This document shows positions 8,706 through 17,619 of a DNA stretch of 64,000 nt, one piece after another. The DNA lies in NCBI RefSeq assembly GCF_011421635.1, contig NZ_WTLI01000010.1, positions 62,001-126,000 on the forward strand, written 5' to 3'. A model generated the notes under the pieces. That model did not search any database and had not been told where the DNA came from. It saw only the letters and a program-made list of their open reading frames with translations. Made by a program: the position numbers and the translations under genes. Numbering within the stretch: position 1 is the stretch's first letter; each line of letters starts with the position of its first letter. This DNA is from Paenibacillus turpanensis (GTDB taxonomy: Bacteria > Bacillota > Bacilli > Paenibacillales > YIM-B00363).

Positions 8706-9869
8706 ATGGAAAAGCCGCTCTTTATCGTCTCCCGCGAAGATTGGTCACTGCACCGTAAAGGATACCAAGACCAAACTAGGCATCAGCAAAAAGTGAAGGA
8801 AGCTGTAAAGCAAAATCTGCCCGATCTTGTCACGGATGAGAGCATTATCTTGTCGGACGGTCAACAGGTTGTCAAGGTGCCGATCCGCAGCTTGGATGAG
8901 TATCGTTTTCGCTTCAATTACAATAAGAGCAAGCATGTCGGTCAAGGCGACGGGGATAGTCAAGTGGGCGACGTCATTGGAATTGATCCCTCTGCAGGTC
9001 AGCAGGGACCTGGAAAAGGCGAAGGGGCGGGAGATCAGCCCGGCGAGGATTATGTCGAAGCTGAGGTGAACTTGGAGGAGCTTGAGGATATGCTCTTTGA
9101 GGAGCTTTCGCTGCCCAACCTGAAGCCGAAGGACAAAAAGGATTTTACAGCACAGCAAATCCGCTTTAACGATATCCGTAAAAAAGGGATTCAATCGAAC
9201 ATCGATAAGAAACGCACGATTCTCGAAAACCTGCGCCGCAATGCCAAAGAAGGCACTCCCGGCATCCACGGCATTACTCCAGATGACTTACGGTATAAGA
9301 CTTGGGAAGAAATCCAAAAGCCCCACTCGAATGCGTTGATTCTGGCGATGATGGATACCTCGGGTTCCATGGGTCTCTTCGAAAAATATATCGCGCGCAG
9401 CTTTTTCTTTTGGATGACCCGCTTCCTGCGGCGGAAATACGAGCACGTGGAAATCGTCTTTATTGCCCATCACACGGAAGCCAAGGTCGTGCCGGAGGAG
9501 CAGTTCTTCACCAAAGGCGAAAGCGGCGGCACCATATGCTCCTCTGCGTATCAGAAGGCGCTGGAGCTGATCGATACCAAGTATTCGCCGGAGCAGTACA
9601 ATATTTATCCGTTCCATTTCTCGGACGGCGATAATTTATCAAGCGACAATGAGAAATGCGTGAAGCTGATCGGCGAGCTGCTTAAGCGCTGCAACATGTT
9701 CGGCTACGGCGAAGTCAACCAATATAACCGCAGCTCGACACTTATGTCGGCGTACCGGAACATACAGGATCCAGCCTTCCTACACTGCGTGATTCGTGAA
9801 AAAGGCGAGGTATACAAGGCGCTGAAGACGTTCTTTTCCGACCGCGGCGTGGAAGGCGCGGGGGCGTAA
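8706..9869 (+). CDS. yhbH: YhbH, DUF444 sporulation-associated protein
   Basis: This 387-residue protein matches the YhbH/YeaH (DUF444) family. The frame is open from 8652, but AGGAGG and ATG 8706 set the start at MEKPLF. The basic N-terminus [18 protein letters not shown] and the von Willebrand-A-like part are visible. The latter has the MIDAS-type MMDTSGSMG at about residue 218 and FSDGDN near 320. In many bacteria the family is genetically linked to the kinase PrkA and to SpoVR, and both are encoded elsewhere in this window. In Bacillus the gene is linked to sporulation. It appears monocistronic here, followed by a terminator. Confidence 0.93.
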   Translation: MEKPLFIVSREDWSLHRKGYQDQTRHQQKVKEAVKQNLPDLVTDESIILSDGQQVVKVPIRSLDEYRFRFNYNKSKHVGQGDGDSQVGDVIGIDPSAGQQGPGKGEGAGDQPGEDYVEAEVNLEELEDMLFEELSLPNLKPKDKKDFTAQQIRFNDIRKKGIQSNIDKKRTILENLRRNAKEGTPGIHGITPDDLRYKTWEEIQKPHSNALILAMMDTSGSMGLFEKYIARSFFFWMTRFLRRKYEHVEIVFIAHHTEAKVVPEEQFFTKGESGGTICSSAYQKALELIDTKYSPEQYNIYPFHFSDGDNLSSDNEKCVKLIGELLKRCNMFGYGEVNQYNRSSTLMSAYRNIQDPAFLHCVIREKGEVYKALKTFFSDRGVEGAGA

Positions 9870-9890
9870 CTATATTGGCATGATGTGAAC

Positions 9891-9927
9891 GACTCTAGCG
9901 GAAGCAAGCGCCCGCCGGAGTCTTTTT
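9891..9927 (+). terminator. Rho-independent terminator of yhbH
   Basis: A GACTC/GAGTC stem with internal CGG/CCG pairing is followed by TTTTT, 21 bp past the yhbH stop. Confidence 0.65.
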
Positions 9928-9972
9928 GCTGCTTGTGAGGGTTATTAGGAGCTCTGTTTTATTTCTTCAAAT

Positions 9973-10006
9973 AAGTAAAAAGCCGCTGACGCAATGCGCC
10001 AACGGC
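9973..10006 (-). terminator. Rho-independent terminator of the oxidoreductase gene
   Basis: The minus strand reads a GCCGTTGGCGC/GCGTCAGCGGC hairpin followed by TTTTTACTT, shortly after the stop at 10020. Confidence 0.7.
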
Positions 10007-10019
10007 CACTTACTCACCT

Positions 10020-11309
10020 CTAAAACTTCACCAGCGAATCCACATTCACCGGCATGCCGGTTTTCAACGAAATATTGCCCGCGATCCCGGTGAGGATCGA
10101 CATCGCGCCATCCACCTCGGAAGCGGCACGGTTGAAAGGATCGTGTTCGCGCTCGTCGGCGAACAGATCCTTCAGCAGCAGCGGATCGCCGCCGCCATGG
10201 CCGCCCTCGCGTTCGATAATTTCCACATCGTACGGCTCGCCGAACATCGGATGAACCGTAATTTGCTTCTTCTTTAGCGCGCCCTCGTCCGCCTTGTTGC
10301 CGCCGGAGTTAATGTAGGAGCGTTCCACGACACGCATTTCGATGCGGCCCTTCGTTCCGTTGAACATCACCTGGAAGCCTTCCCACGGCTGGTAGCATAC
10401 AAGCGAGTACGTCAAAATCGCATTGCTCTTATAACGAACCATCAATCCGATCGTATCCTCAATGGAGATGCCATCGCCGAAGACGCTTTGATCACGCTGA
10501 TAGCCGTCCTCGTGCTCAGCCTCCAGATACATACGGCGGAGGTGGTCGTTGTCCTTCAATTGCACCGCAAACGGATCATCCTTCGCGTTCTCACTGTTAT
10601 GCGCGCGCTGGTAGAACTTCGTCTCTCCGCGCTGCTCGGCATTTTCGCGTCCGTAGAACATCAAATCGCCAAACGCAAATACCGTCTTCGGCTGTGTGCC
10701 AAGCCAGAAGTTAACCAAATCGAAGTGATGCGTCGATTTGTGCACCAGCATCCCGCCGCTGTTGCGCTTGTCGCGGTGCCAACGACGGAAATAATCCGCT
10801 CCATGCTGCGTATTGAGCAGCCATTCAAAGTGAACGCTCGTCACTTTGCCAATGGTACCGCTTTCAATCAACTCGCGAATCTTGGTATTGTGCGGCGCAT
10901 AACGGTAGTTGAAGGTTACACGAACCTGGCGTCCCGTACGTTTTTGCGCATCCAAAATTTCTTGGCATTTGTTTTCATCAACCGTCATCGGCTTCTCGGT
11001 GATTACATCGCAGCCAAGCTCCATGGCGCGAATAATATAGGTGTGGTGCGTCCGGTCAACGGAGGTAACGATCACATAATCCGGCTTGATCGTCTCGATC
11101 ATTTCGTCAAACCGCTCTGCCTTAAACGTAGGTATCTTGTTGTAGTCGTATTTGTCAACCAGAATGTCATTTGCATAATCCATGCGCGTCTGGTTTACAT
11201 CGCAAAATGCTACAAGCTCCGCAGAATCACGGAAATCTCTTGCGATCGCGCCGTAAAAAAATTCAGCCCGCCCGCCTGTACCGACTAATGCATAGGTTTT
11301 CTTCGCCAA
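10020..11309 (-). CDS. Gfo/Idh/MocA-family NAD(P)-dependent oxidoreductase
   Basis: This 429-residue protein has an N-terminal Rossmann fold. ALVGTGGRA at residues 7-15 is the dinucleotide loop, and VAFCDVN follows strand 2. The EKPMTV motif near residue 105 carries the family Lys. The alpha/beta C-terminal domain follows, with HKSTHHFDLVNFWLG supplying the usual catalytic Asp/His region. Members oxidise or epimerise sugars and cyclitols; the substrate cannot be read from sequence. It is transcribed divergently from an AraC regulator 148 bp away, which is the natural candidate controller. AAGGAGG precedes the ATG. Confidence 0.92.
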   Translation of the reverse strand: MAKKTYALVGTGGRAEFFYGAIARDFRDSAELVAFCDVNQTRMDYANDILVDKYDYNKIPTFKAERFDEMIETIKPDYVIVTSVDRTHHTYIIRAMELGCDVITEKPMTVDENKCQEILDAQKRTGRQVRVTFNYRYAPHNTKIRELIESGTIGKVTSVHFEWLLNTQHGADYFRRWHRDKRNSGGMLVHKSTHHFDLVNFWLGTQPKTVFAFGDLMFYGRENAEQRGETKFYQRAHNSENAKDDPFAVQLKDNDHLRRMYLEAEHEDGYQRDQSVFGDGISIEDTIGLMVRYKSNAILTYSLVCYQPWEGFQVMFNGTKGRIEMRVVERSYINSGGNKADEGALKKKQITVHPMFGEPYDVEIIEREGGHGGGDPLLLKDLFADEREHDPFNRAASEVDGAMSILTGIAGNISLKTGMPVNVDSLVKF

Positions 11310-11405
11310 TGGTATCGCCTCCTTGAGTGATACCTTAATCCTAGTGCAAGATTGTAAGAGAAACCATAATATTTTTGCTGAATTAAACTCATAATTGAAT
11401 ATTCT

Positions 11406-11414
11406 TGCTATAAT
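11406..11414 (+). promoter_or_regulatory. Extended -10 promoter of the AraC gene
   Basis: TGC-TATAAT (TATAAT at 11409-11414) forms an extended -10, with no good -35. It lies about 43 bp before the AraC start. Confidence 0.5.
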
Positions 11415-11457
11415 AATGATATCTACAGTTGATACGGGAACGCGGGAGGCGATCTAA

Positions 11458-12312
11458 ATGCAGGAGCCATTTTTCATTGAACGCGTGGCGCGCACAGGGT
11501 ATTTTGCTATGGATGAAAACCACATGCATGCGGGTTATGAGCTTTATTACCTGCTATCCGGGGAACGGGAATATTTTATCCAGGACAAAACGTACCGCAT
11601 TCAGGCCGGCGACCTCGTTTTCATCAACAAATACGACCTCCATAAAACACTGGATACCGGTGTGCCCCAGCATGAGCGGATTCTCATCAATTTTACAAAA
11701 AGCTTCCTCGGCGGCCTCGACGCTTCAGAGCTCGACCTGCTTTTTTCCTCTTTCCAAAACAAAAACCGGGTGCTCCGTACAGCGCCAGAAGAACGTAAGC
11801 TGGTGGAACGGCTGTTGGAACAGATGCTTGCCGAACAGCGATCCGATCTTCGAGGCACCCGTTTATATACAAGAACCCTGCTCGCCCAGCTCCTTCTCTG
11901 CTCTGCACGCATGTTTGAAACAAGATTGGAAGCTCCTTACACCGCTCCTAGCCCTAAGCATGAAAAGATTTCGGAGGTTATCACCTACATTCATGGGCAA
12001 TATATGGAGCCGCTCACCTTGGAAGAGATTGCAGGCCGTTTTTATATGAGTCCGTTTCATCTCAGCCGCGCGTTTAAGCAGGTCACCGGCTTCAATTTCA
12101 TTGAATTTTTGACCAGCACCCGCATAAAAGAAGGGCAGCGTTTGCTGCGTAACACCAACATGCGCATTACGGATATTGCCGAGCAAACCGGCTTTAGCGA
12201 TTCCTCACATTTTACCCGCGTGTTCAAACGCATTTGCGGGCTGACCCCGAAGGAATACCGGAATGAGCAAAGCAGGCAGCGCCTCCGAAAGCCTGCAGGA
12301 CCCCAAATGTAA
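11458..12312 (+). CDS. AraC-family transcriptional regulator with cupin sensor domain
   Basis: This 284-residue protein has an N-terminal AraC-type cupin (about residues 5-140: HMHAGYELYYLLSG, IQAGDLVFINKYDLH). Two C-terminal helix-turn-helix motifs follow (about 180-280: LTLEEIAGRFYMSPFHLSRAFK and IAEQTGFSDSSHFTRVFKRI). The cupin probably binds a small sugar-type ligand. ATG 11458 follows GGGAGG. It is divergent from the Gfo/Idh/MocA gene, so control of that gene is likely but not shown. Confidence 0.9.
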   Translation: MQEPFFIERVARTGYFAMDENHMHAGYELYYLLSGEREYFIQDKTYRIQAGDLVFINKYDLHKTLDTGVPQHERILINFTKSFLGGLDASELDLLFSSFQNKNRVLRTAPEERKLVERLLEQMLAEQRSDLRGTRLYTRTLLAQLLLCSARMFETRLEAPYTAPSPKHEKISEVITYIHGQYMEPLTLEEIAGRFYMSPFHLSRAFKQVTGFNFIEFLTSTRIKEGQRLLRNTNMRITDIAEQTGFSDSSHFTRVFKRICGLTPKEYRNEQSRQRLRKPAGPQM

Positions 12313-12371
12313 AGCGTTCTACCCTTATCAGGCATGGCGGACATCGGTGTCGGAAGCCTCGCTCATGCGTA

Positions 12372-12403
12372 AAAGCCCTGCTGGATAACGACCAGCAAGG
12401 CTT
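12372..12403. terminator. Terminator hairpin between convergent genes
   Basis: AAGCCCTGCTGG and CCAGCAAGGCTT form a strong stem with one mismatch between the convergent AraC and DUF421 genes. The T-tracts are short on both strands. Confidence 0.5.
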
Positions 12404-12435
12404 TGATTACATTTACAGCTCGTCGCAGTTCGCTC

Positions 12436-13134
12436 CTAATGAATATCCTCTCTCTTGTTAATATACAGCGAACCATCCTGTTTTACTTCGGCATAAAATA
12501 CATCCTGAACGGACATAATCCCCTGCTTCTTTAGCTCCTGTTTCAGCCAATCTTCATTTACATGCAGCCGCGACAAATTCGTATAATTGATGCTTCCATC
12601 CGAAACGACCTCCGTAGCAATGGCTAAGCTTTGCGAAGGCGTCTGCAGCCCCAAATCGTTTTTCGTAACCGGAAGCTGCTGCTCCTTTTTCATCACTGAG
12701 AGCGAGCCATTCGTTTCAAAGATGGCATACTCAACATCGCTGATGCTGAACACATTTTTTAAGCGAAGCATCGCCTTTAGCGCATCGAGGTCTAGACGGG
12801 TTTTGCGCATCGCCTTCTCCATAATTTTACCATTTTTAATGACAATGACGGGTTCGCCATCCAGCACCTTCCGCGCAAGCTTTGATTTAATGTCCACGTA
12901 ACCCATCAAAATTGTAAACAAGCTCCACGCTACCAGCGCCAGCATTCCGTTTGCTATGCTTATATCCGTGCTAATCGCCTGACTAGCCGCGATTGATCCG
13001 ATCGCGACGGCTGAAATAAAATTAAAAAACGTCATTTGGCTGATTTCTTTCCGGCCCATAAACCTTGCCAAAATTAATAAAGTAAAGAACGTAAGCGTTA
13101 ACCTCAAAACGATTTCCCAATTAATCCAGCCCAT
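12436..13134 (-). CDS. DUF421 (YetF/YcaP-type) membrane protein
   Basis: This is a 232-residue protein. Three N-terminal membrane helices (about residues 6-80) contain the signature LARFMGRKEISQMTFFNFISAV. The cytoplasmic domain follows, with the family sequence VLDGEPVIVIKNGKI and ALKAMLRLKNVFSISDVEYA. Bacillus paralogues (YetF, YrbG, YdfS and others) are numerous, and some are tied to spore properties. The molecular function is poorly known. It appears monocistronic. Confidence 0.9.
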   Translation of the reverse strand: MGWINWEIVLRLTLTFFTLLILARFMGRKEISQMTFFNFISAVAIGSIAASQAISTDISIANGMLALVAWSLFTILMGYVDIKSKLARKVLDGEPVIVIKNGKIMEKAMRKTRLDLDALKAMLRLKNVFSISDVEYAIFETNGSLSVMKKEQQLPVTKNDLGLQTPSQSLAIATEVVSDGSINYTNLSRLHVNEDWLKQELKKQGIMSVQDVFYAEVKQDGSLYINKREDIH

Positions 13135-13269
13135 CCTTCACACATCCTTTTTTATCCTTTAGGATGTACTACTTTCCCGTCATTATTGATGGATAAAAAG
13201 ATTTCCGAAACTCATAATAATGTCGGTGATTTTTCACCAAATACCATCAAAAAAGGATGAAAAAAGCAA

Positions 13270-13860
13270 ATGATGAGAAATTGGGCTGCACATGAATTTT
13301 TGGAAACGAACGAGCTTCTCCGGAAGCTGACCGCCGACATCGAACTGCATGCACTCTGCGCCGAAATGACGACAGACCGCGACTTGAAGCACATGCTTCA
13401 ACGCCACATTCAGCTTATGGATGCCACCTATCATCAAGCAGTGAACCTTCTTCGCAACAAAGGCATGGATGTGACCGCTTCTAGAGCGTATCAGCTTCAC
13501 GCAGAGCACCATCCGCATGTCGGTTTCCAAAACCCGCACATGATCCCTGCGCCCAACACGAATGCAACCCGTTTAAACGACGTAACGATCGGCACCTTGA
13601 TTTTGAATTCGCATAAAGCCGGAGCAATGTTCGGTATGTTATGGGCTAACGAATGCGTGGATCCGGATGTTCGCTCGCTGCATGTGACTAGTGCGAACAA
13701 CTGCCAGCAAATGGCTTATGAAGTATTCCAGCTGATGAACCAGCGCGGTTTTTATGAGGTTCCGACGATGCCTGCCAACGATGTTCGTGCAATGACGCAA
13801 ACGTTCCAGCCAGCCGCTCGGGTAACCGACCGCTACTACGGCGTTCACCATATCGTGTAG
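13270..13860 (+). CDS. CotF-family spore coat protein
   Basis: This 196-residue protein has a ferritin-like four-helix arrangement in two halves. Residues about 5-65 contain LLRKLTADIELHALCAEMT and the HMLQRHIQLMDATYHQAVNLL helix. After a His/Asn-rich linker, a second helical part carries TIGTLILNSHKAGAMFGMLW and a MAYEVFQLMNQRGFYEVP tail. That matches CotF-type coat proteins of endospore formers. Start at 13270 or the adjacent ATG at 13273; AAGGAT lies about ten bases upstream. It is monocistronic, with a terminator at 13873. Confidence 0.82.
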   Translation: MMRNWAAHEFLETNELLRKLTADIELHALCAEMTTDRDLKHMLQRHIQLMDATYHQAVNLLRNKGMDVTASRAYQLHAEHHPHVGFQNPHMIPAPNTNATRLNDVTIGTLILNSHKAGAMFGMLWANECVDPDVRSLHVTSANNCQQMAYEVFQLMNQRGFYEVPTMPANDVRAMTQTFQPAARVTDRYYGVHHIV

Positions 13861-13872
13861 ATCATGAAGAAG

Positions 13873-13910
13873 AACCCCCAATGTCATTCGCGACGTAGGG
13901 GGTTTGTTTG
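13873..13910 (+). terminator. Terminator of the CotF-like gene
   Basis: AACCCCC (13873-13879) pairs with GGGGGTT after an 18-base loop, followed by a T-rich tract. Confidence 0.65.
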
Positions 13911-14017
13911 TTAGGATACAATGGCCAGATGTACAGTACTGCCAGCCGGAATCCTTTTTGTGGTAAAATGGATCATATATGCAAATTCATAGATGTTTTA
14001 TAAAGGATGGCCAAAGC

Positions 14018-14710
14018 ATGCTCCAGCTCAAAACGTATGTAGGTCGAAATGACGCCGTAATTAAAAATGATTGTGCGCTTCGCGGCATTCCCTATCCGCA
14101 GGATCGCGATCACTACCCGGAATTGCAGTACGTGGCCCTTGACGATCCGGATTTTATTAATCGATTAGGGGCCGACAAAGAGCAGCCATTCTTCTTAATG
14201 TATCTTGAAATGATCCACAACGGTACAGTCGTTATGGATTCAAGACATGCAGGCTTGGAGCTTTGGGCCGATCTGACAAGCGTTTTATATCAATGGCAGA
14301 CGCGAGGTGCAGGCGAAGTATTACAAGGGAATGGACCGCATTATTTATCCTTAAAGACCTTGGACAGCGGCAGCCTGCTTCTGCAAATCGGCAGCCCTAC
14401 CAAAGTGGATCCCTCACTCGTTCACCTACTGAAGTCCCTTCAAGCAGAAGCAGAAAGTGACGCCACTCCCTCACCTACTCTTCCCCCACAGTTTCAGGAC
14501 GAAGAAGCTCTGCGCCATTTCTTATTTCCTAAACGCGAGCCCTTGCTTCATTATATCTTTCCTCAGGATGAATGGGTTAGGGCCGTTACCGAAGCGGGCA
14601 TTCATTATTTTCAGCGAATGCTGGACGCCGGATTTTATGCCGACGGGTACGGCGAAGCCAGCTTGCGCTCCTTGTATGCAGTCAAAGGAGGAGCATCCGC
14701 TGCACCCTAG
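14018..14710 (+). CDS. Hypothetical protein
   Basis: About 230 residues from ATG 14018, which follows AAAGGATGG; the frame is open from 13979. The protein is soluble with no signal peptide. The N-terminal half is mixed alpha/beta (ELQYVALDDPDFINRLG, YLEMIHNGTVVMDSRHAGLE). A Pro-rich linker near residues 155-170 leads to a C-terminal part (FPQDEWVRAVTEAGIHYFQRM). I recognise no family. It lies alone between a coat gene and the convergent end of a peptide-transport operon. Confidence 0.7.
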   Translation: MLQLKTYVGRNDAVIKNDCALRGIPYPQDRDHYPELQYVALDDPDFINRLGADKEQPFFLMYLEMIHNGTVVMDSRHAGLELWADLTSVLYQWQTRGAGEVLQGNGPHYLSLKTLDSGSLLLQIGSPTKVDPSLVHLLKSLQAEAESDATPSPTLPPQFQDEEALRHFLFPKREPLLHYIFPQDEWVRAVTEAGIHYFQRMLDAGFYADGYGEASLRSLYAVKGGASAAP

Positions 14711-14752
14711 AAGAGCGAAAAGCAGCGAAGTATAGCTCACGCAGCGCCGCTG

Positions 14753-15715
14753 TCAAATTAAATGACAAGCCGCCGAGTGCCCCGGCGCTATTTCACGAAG
14801 CTCCGGTCTGCGCTGTGAGCAAATCTCTACAGCGACAGGACATCGCGTGTGGAAAGCACAGCCCACCGGTGGATTTGCCGGGCTTGGAATATCGCCCTTC
14901 AGCAAGATACGCTCCCGTTTCGCCTTCGGGTTTGGCACCGGCACCGCCGAGAGCAGCGACTTTGTATAGGGATGCTGGGGATTCGCATATAAAGAGGCTT
15001 TATCCGCCAGCTCAACGATCCGCCCCAAGTACATTACCCCGACGCGCGTGCTGATATGCTTGACGACACTTAGATCGTGGGCGATAAAAAGATAGGTTAG
15101 AGCGAGCTCCTCCTGAAGATCCTGCATGAGATTCAGCACCTGTGCCTGCACCGAAACATCCAATGCCGACACCGGCTCGTCGGCGACGATCACTTTTGGC
15201 CGCAGCATTAAAGCGCGGGCAATGCCAATGCGCTGCCTTTGCCCGCCGCTGAATTCATGCGGATACCGGTCTGCGAAGGCAGCTCGCAGCCCGACCTTCT
15301 CGAGCATCATAAGCATGCGCTCCTCCCGCTCCTGCGGCGTGAACAGTCCATGGATCAATAGCGGCTCCTTCACAATATCCCGTACCGTCTTTCTCCCGTT
15401 CAGGGAAGCGTACGGATCCTGGAAAATCATTTGCAGTTCCCTGCGATAGGGCTTCAGCCGGCCTTGATTGAGCTTGGTCAGATCGGTGCCGAGGTACAGC
15501 ACCTCGCCGTCCGTCGGCTTCGCCAGCTGAAGCAAGGTCCGGCCGAGCGTAGACTTACCGCAGCCCGACTCGCCCACCAGTCCCAGTGTCTCTCCTTCGC
15601 GCAGCACGAAGCTGACATCGTCGACCGCTTTAACGTAACCGGCCGTTCGCTGGAGTACGCCCCGCTTGATCGGATAGTAGGATTTTAGCCCTTTGACCTC
15701 GATGAGCTCATTCAT
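14753..15715 (-). CDS. Oligopeptide ABC transporter ATP-binding protein (OppF/DppF type)
   Basis: This is a 320-residue ATPase. The frame stays open to 16057, but the ATG at 15715 overlaps the stop of the upstream ATPase gene (ATGAATGA) and starts at the conserved [15 protein letters not shown]. The longer reading is only the upstream gene in another frame. Visible motifs are Walker [10 protein letters not shown], the Q-loop in [11 protein letters not shown], signature [15 protein letters not shown] and Walker [15 protein letters not shown]. The C-terminal oligopeptide/dipeptide transporter tail has cysteine-containing GCAFHTRCP. It is the last gene of a nine-gene unit and energises peptide import with the OppD-type partner. 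Confidence 0.95.
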   Translation of the reverse strand: MNELIEVKGLKSYYPIKRGVLQRTAGYVKAVDDVSFVLREGETLGLVGESGCGKSTLGRTLLQLAKPTDGEVLYLGTDLTKLNQGRLKPYRRELQMIFQDPYASLNGRKTVRDIVKEPLLIHGLFTPQEREERMLMMLEKVGLRAAFADRYPHEFSGGQRQRIGIARALMLRPKVIVADEPVSALDVSVQAQVLNLMQDLQEELALTYLFIAHDLSVVKHISTRVGVMYLGRIVELADKASLYANPQHPYTKSLLSAVPVPNPKAKRERILLKGDIPSPANPPVGCAFHTRCPVAVEICSQRRPELREIAPGHSAACHLI

Positions 15716-16700
15716 ACCCTTCCACACCTCCTTCCGCGTAGAGCCAACAAGCAGCTGCATGCTCTTCCGCGATCTGCACTGTCGGCGGCTCCTGCTCAAA
15801 GCAATGAGGCAGCGCCTTGTCACAGCGCGGGGCAAACCGGCATCCCTTCGGCATATCATCCGGCAGCGGAACGGTCCCGGGAATCGCCTGCAGGCGATTC
15901 CGTTCACCAAGCAGTGTCGGCATGGCTCCCAGCAGCCCCTGCGTATAAGGATGCTTCGGCTGCTCGAACAGCGCATCGACCGTCGCCTCCTCCACAGCGA
16001 CCCCGGCATACATGACGACGACCCGGTCGCACACTTCCGCCACAACACCGAGATCATGCGTAATCAGGACGACTGCTGCATTAGATTCCCGCTGCATCGT
16101 TTTCATCAAATCCAGAATTTGGGCCTGCACCGTTACGTCGAGTGCCGTCGTCGGTTCGTCCGCGATGAGAAGCTTCGGCTCCAGCAGCATCGCCATCGCA
16201 ATCATGACCCGCTGACGCATCCCGCCGGAAAGCTGATGCGGGTATTCCCGCATGACCTGCTCGACCCGCGGAATGCCGACCTTATGAAGCATATTGATCG
16301 CCCTTGCGGCAGCATCCTTTTTGCTAACTGCTTCATGCTCGCGAATCAATTCAACCAGCTGATAGCCGACAGTAAGAACCGGATTCAAGGATGTCATCGG
16401 ATCCTGAAAAATCATCGCCATCTCTTTCCCGCGAAGCTGCCGATACTCCTCTTCCGATAATCCGCTTAATGATTTGCCGCCGAAGCGGACAACGCTGGAT
16501 TGGCCGAGACGGCTCGCTCCCTTTGGAAGCAAGCCCATGACGGCGAGCGAGGTTACGCTCTTACCGCAGCCGGATTCCCCGACGATCCCCAGCATCTCGC
16601 CCGCTTCGACCGCAAAGCTCACGCCGCACACCGTGGGCACATACGTCCCTTCTTTCCGAAACGACACCTCTAATCCACGAACCTCCAACACATTTCCCAT
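15708..16700 (-). CDS. Oligopeptide ABC transporter ATP-binding protein (OppD/DppD type)
   Basis: This is a 330-residue ATPase starting at ATG 16700 ([14 protein letters not shown]). The extra upstream codons to 16754 lie inside the DUF1028 gene. It has Walker [10 protein letters not shown]-loop [13 protein letters not shown], signature [15 protein letters not shown] and Walker [15 protein letters not shown]. The C-terminal domain has the typical [15 protein letters not shown] cysteines. It overlaps the OppF-type gene by 8 bp and follows the DUF1028 stop by 2 bp, so translation is tightly coupled. Confidence 0.95.
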   Translation of the reverse strand: MGNVLEVRGLEVSFRKEGTYVPTVCGVSFAVEAGEMLGIVGESGCGKSVTSLAVMGLLPKGASRLGQSSVVRFGGKSLSGLSEEEYRQLRGKEMAMIFQDPMTSLNPVLTVGYQLVELIREHEAVSKKDAAARAINMLHKVGIPRVEQVMREYPHQLSGGMRQRVMIAMAMLLEPKLLIADEPTTALDVTVQAQILDLMKTMQRESNAAVVLITHDLGVVAEVCDRVVVMYAGVAVEEATVDALFEQPKHPYTQGLLGAMPTLLGERNRLQAIPGTVPLPDDMPKGCRFAPRCDKALPHCFEQEPPTVQIAEEHAAACWLYAEGGVEGYE

Positions 16701-16702
16701 CG

Positions 16703-17605
16703 TTAGGCGTCCTTCCGTGCCGCCAAATCTTTCATGAAGAGAACGACTTTCCAATCAACGAAGCCCTTCGCCTGTATGCGCTCATCAAAATTTTCGATCA
16801 GCTGGAATGTGTTTAGCGCGTCCAGCACCTCTTCTTCCGTCGGTGATGAACCCCCAAGGTAGCCCAAACGCCGCAAATATTCCACGATCTCCGCTCTGTT
16901 CTCGCCCTCGACCGCAACGATGTCCTCCGGCTTCGAACGGTAAAAGTAAAGCTGATGCAAGCCAAAAATACGTACCAGCTCCCGCACCGGCTCCTTGTGA
17001 TCGTCAACGCGCAAATCGATAAAACGGTCGGTCGCCCCGCCATATCCTCCTTTGTCCTTCACGACAAGCAGCGCAGCCGATTGCTTGCCCCGGCTATCCC
17101 CGCCTGCATCGTCCCCAGCCTTCAGCGCCAGCAGGAGCCTTGTTGCCAAATCACCGGTACCGTCCCGAAATGCCGCCGCCATCGCTTCGACCACATCTCC
17201 GCCGGTCAAAATATTGCCCTGGACCGCGAAGTTTGGACCGGCAATACCCCCAGCCCATGCGTGGCAATCACTGCCCGTGTAAGTCGCCGAGCTTCCGTTT
17301 CGGTCCACGAAGCCTGCTTGGCGAACCTCGCGTCCCTCATCCTGCGCGACCAAAAGCTGCATCGTCTCCTCCGCGCTTCTACCTTCGGCCATAAACTCCA
17401 GCCCCTTCGCCCCATACACCGGGTTGGCCCACGATTGCGTGGCAACCGCCCCGACTCCGGCCTTCGCCCATGGAACAACGGCGCCGACGGACAAAAATTT
17501 GGATGCGACAGCTACGCCGTGTTCACCGGTTTCCGGATCATAGCCGACGATCGAAAACGTATTAACACACCCATTTGATTGGTTTTGCAAGGCTCTATAC
17601 TTCAT
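16703..17605 (-). CDS. DUF1028 protein, Ntn-hydrolase-like fold with C-terminal peptidoglycan-binding-like domain
   Basis: About 300 residues. Of the clustered starts TTG 17614, ATG 17611 and ATG 17605, the last has the best spacing to AAGGAG. The DUF1028 core runs from about residue 16 to 225: TFSIVGYDPETGEHGVAV, VVPWAKAGVGAVATQSWANP, FAVQGNILTGGDVV. The C-terminal ~60 residues resemble the putative peptidoglycan-binding module often fused to it. DUF1028 folds like N-terminal-nucleophile hydrolases, but its reaction is not established. Here about 15 residues precede the Thr16 that normally follows the initiator Met, so exposing it would need processing. Its position between the permease and ATPase genes points to hydrolysis of an imported peptide or amide; that is inference. 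Confidence 0.88.
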   Translation of the reverse strand: MKYRALQNQSNGCVNTFSIVGYDPETGEHGVAVASKFLSVGAVVPWAKAGVGAVATQSWANPVYGAKGLEFMAEGRSAEETMQLLVAQDEGREVRQAGFVDRNGSSATYTGSDCHAWAGGIAGPNFAVQGNILTGGDVVEAMAAAFRDGTGDLATRLLLALKAGDDAGGDSRGKQSAALLVVKDKGGYGGATDRFIDLRVDDHKEPVRELVRIFGLHQLYFYRSKPEDIVAVEGENRAEIVEYLRRLGYLGGSSPTEEEVLDALNTFQLIENFDERIQAKGFVDWKVVLFMKDLAARKDA

Positions 17606-17619
17606 TGCCATCAACTCCT

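Noticed and set aside
10488-11288. A 266-codon plus-strand ORF
   Set aside because: It is antisense to the Gfo/Idh/MocA gene, has no ribosome site and no recognisable protein features.
15716-16057. A 114-residue upstream extension of the OppF-type ATPase
   Set aside because: It is the OppD-type gene read in another frame. The true ATG at 15715 overlaps the OppD stop and starts at the conserved sequence.
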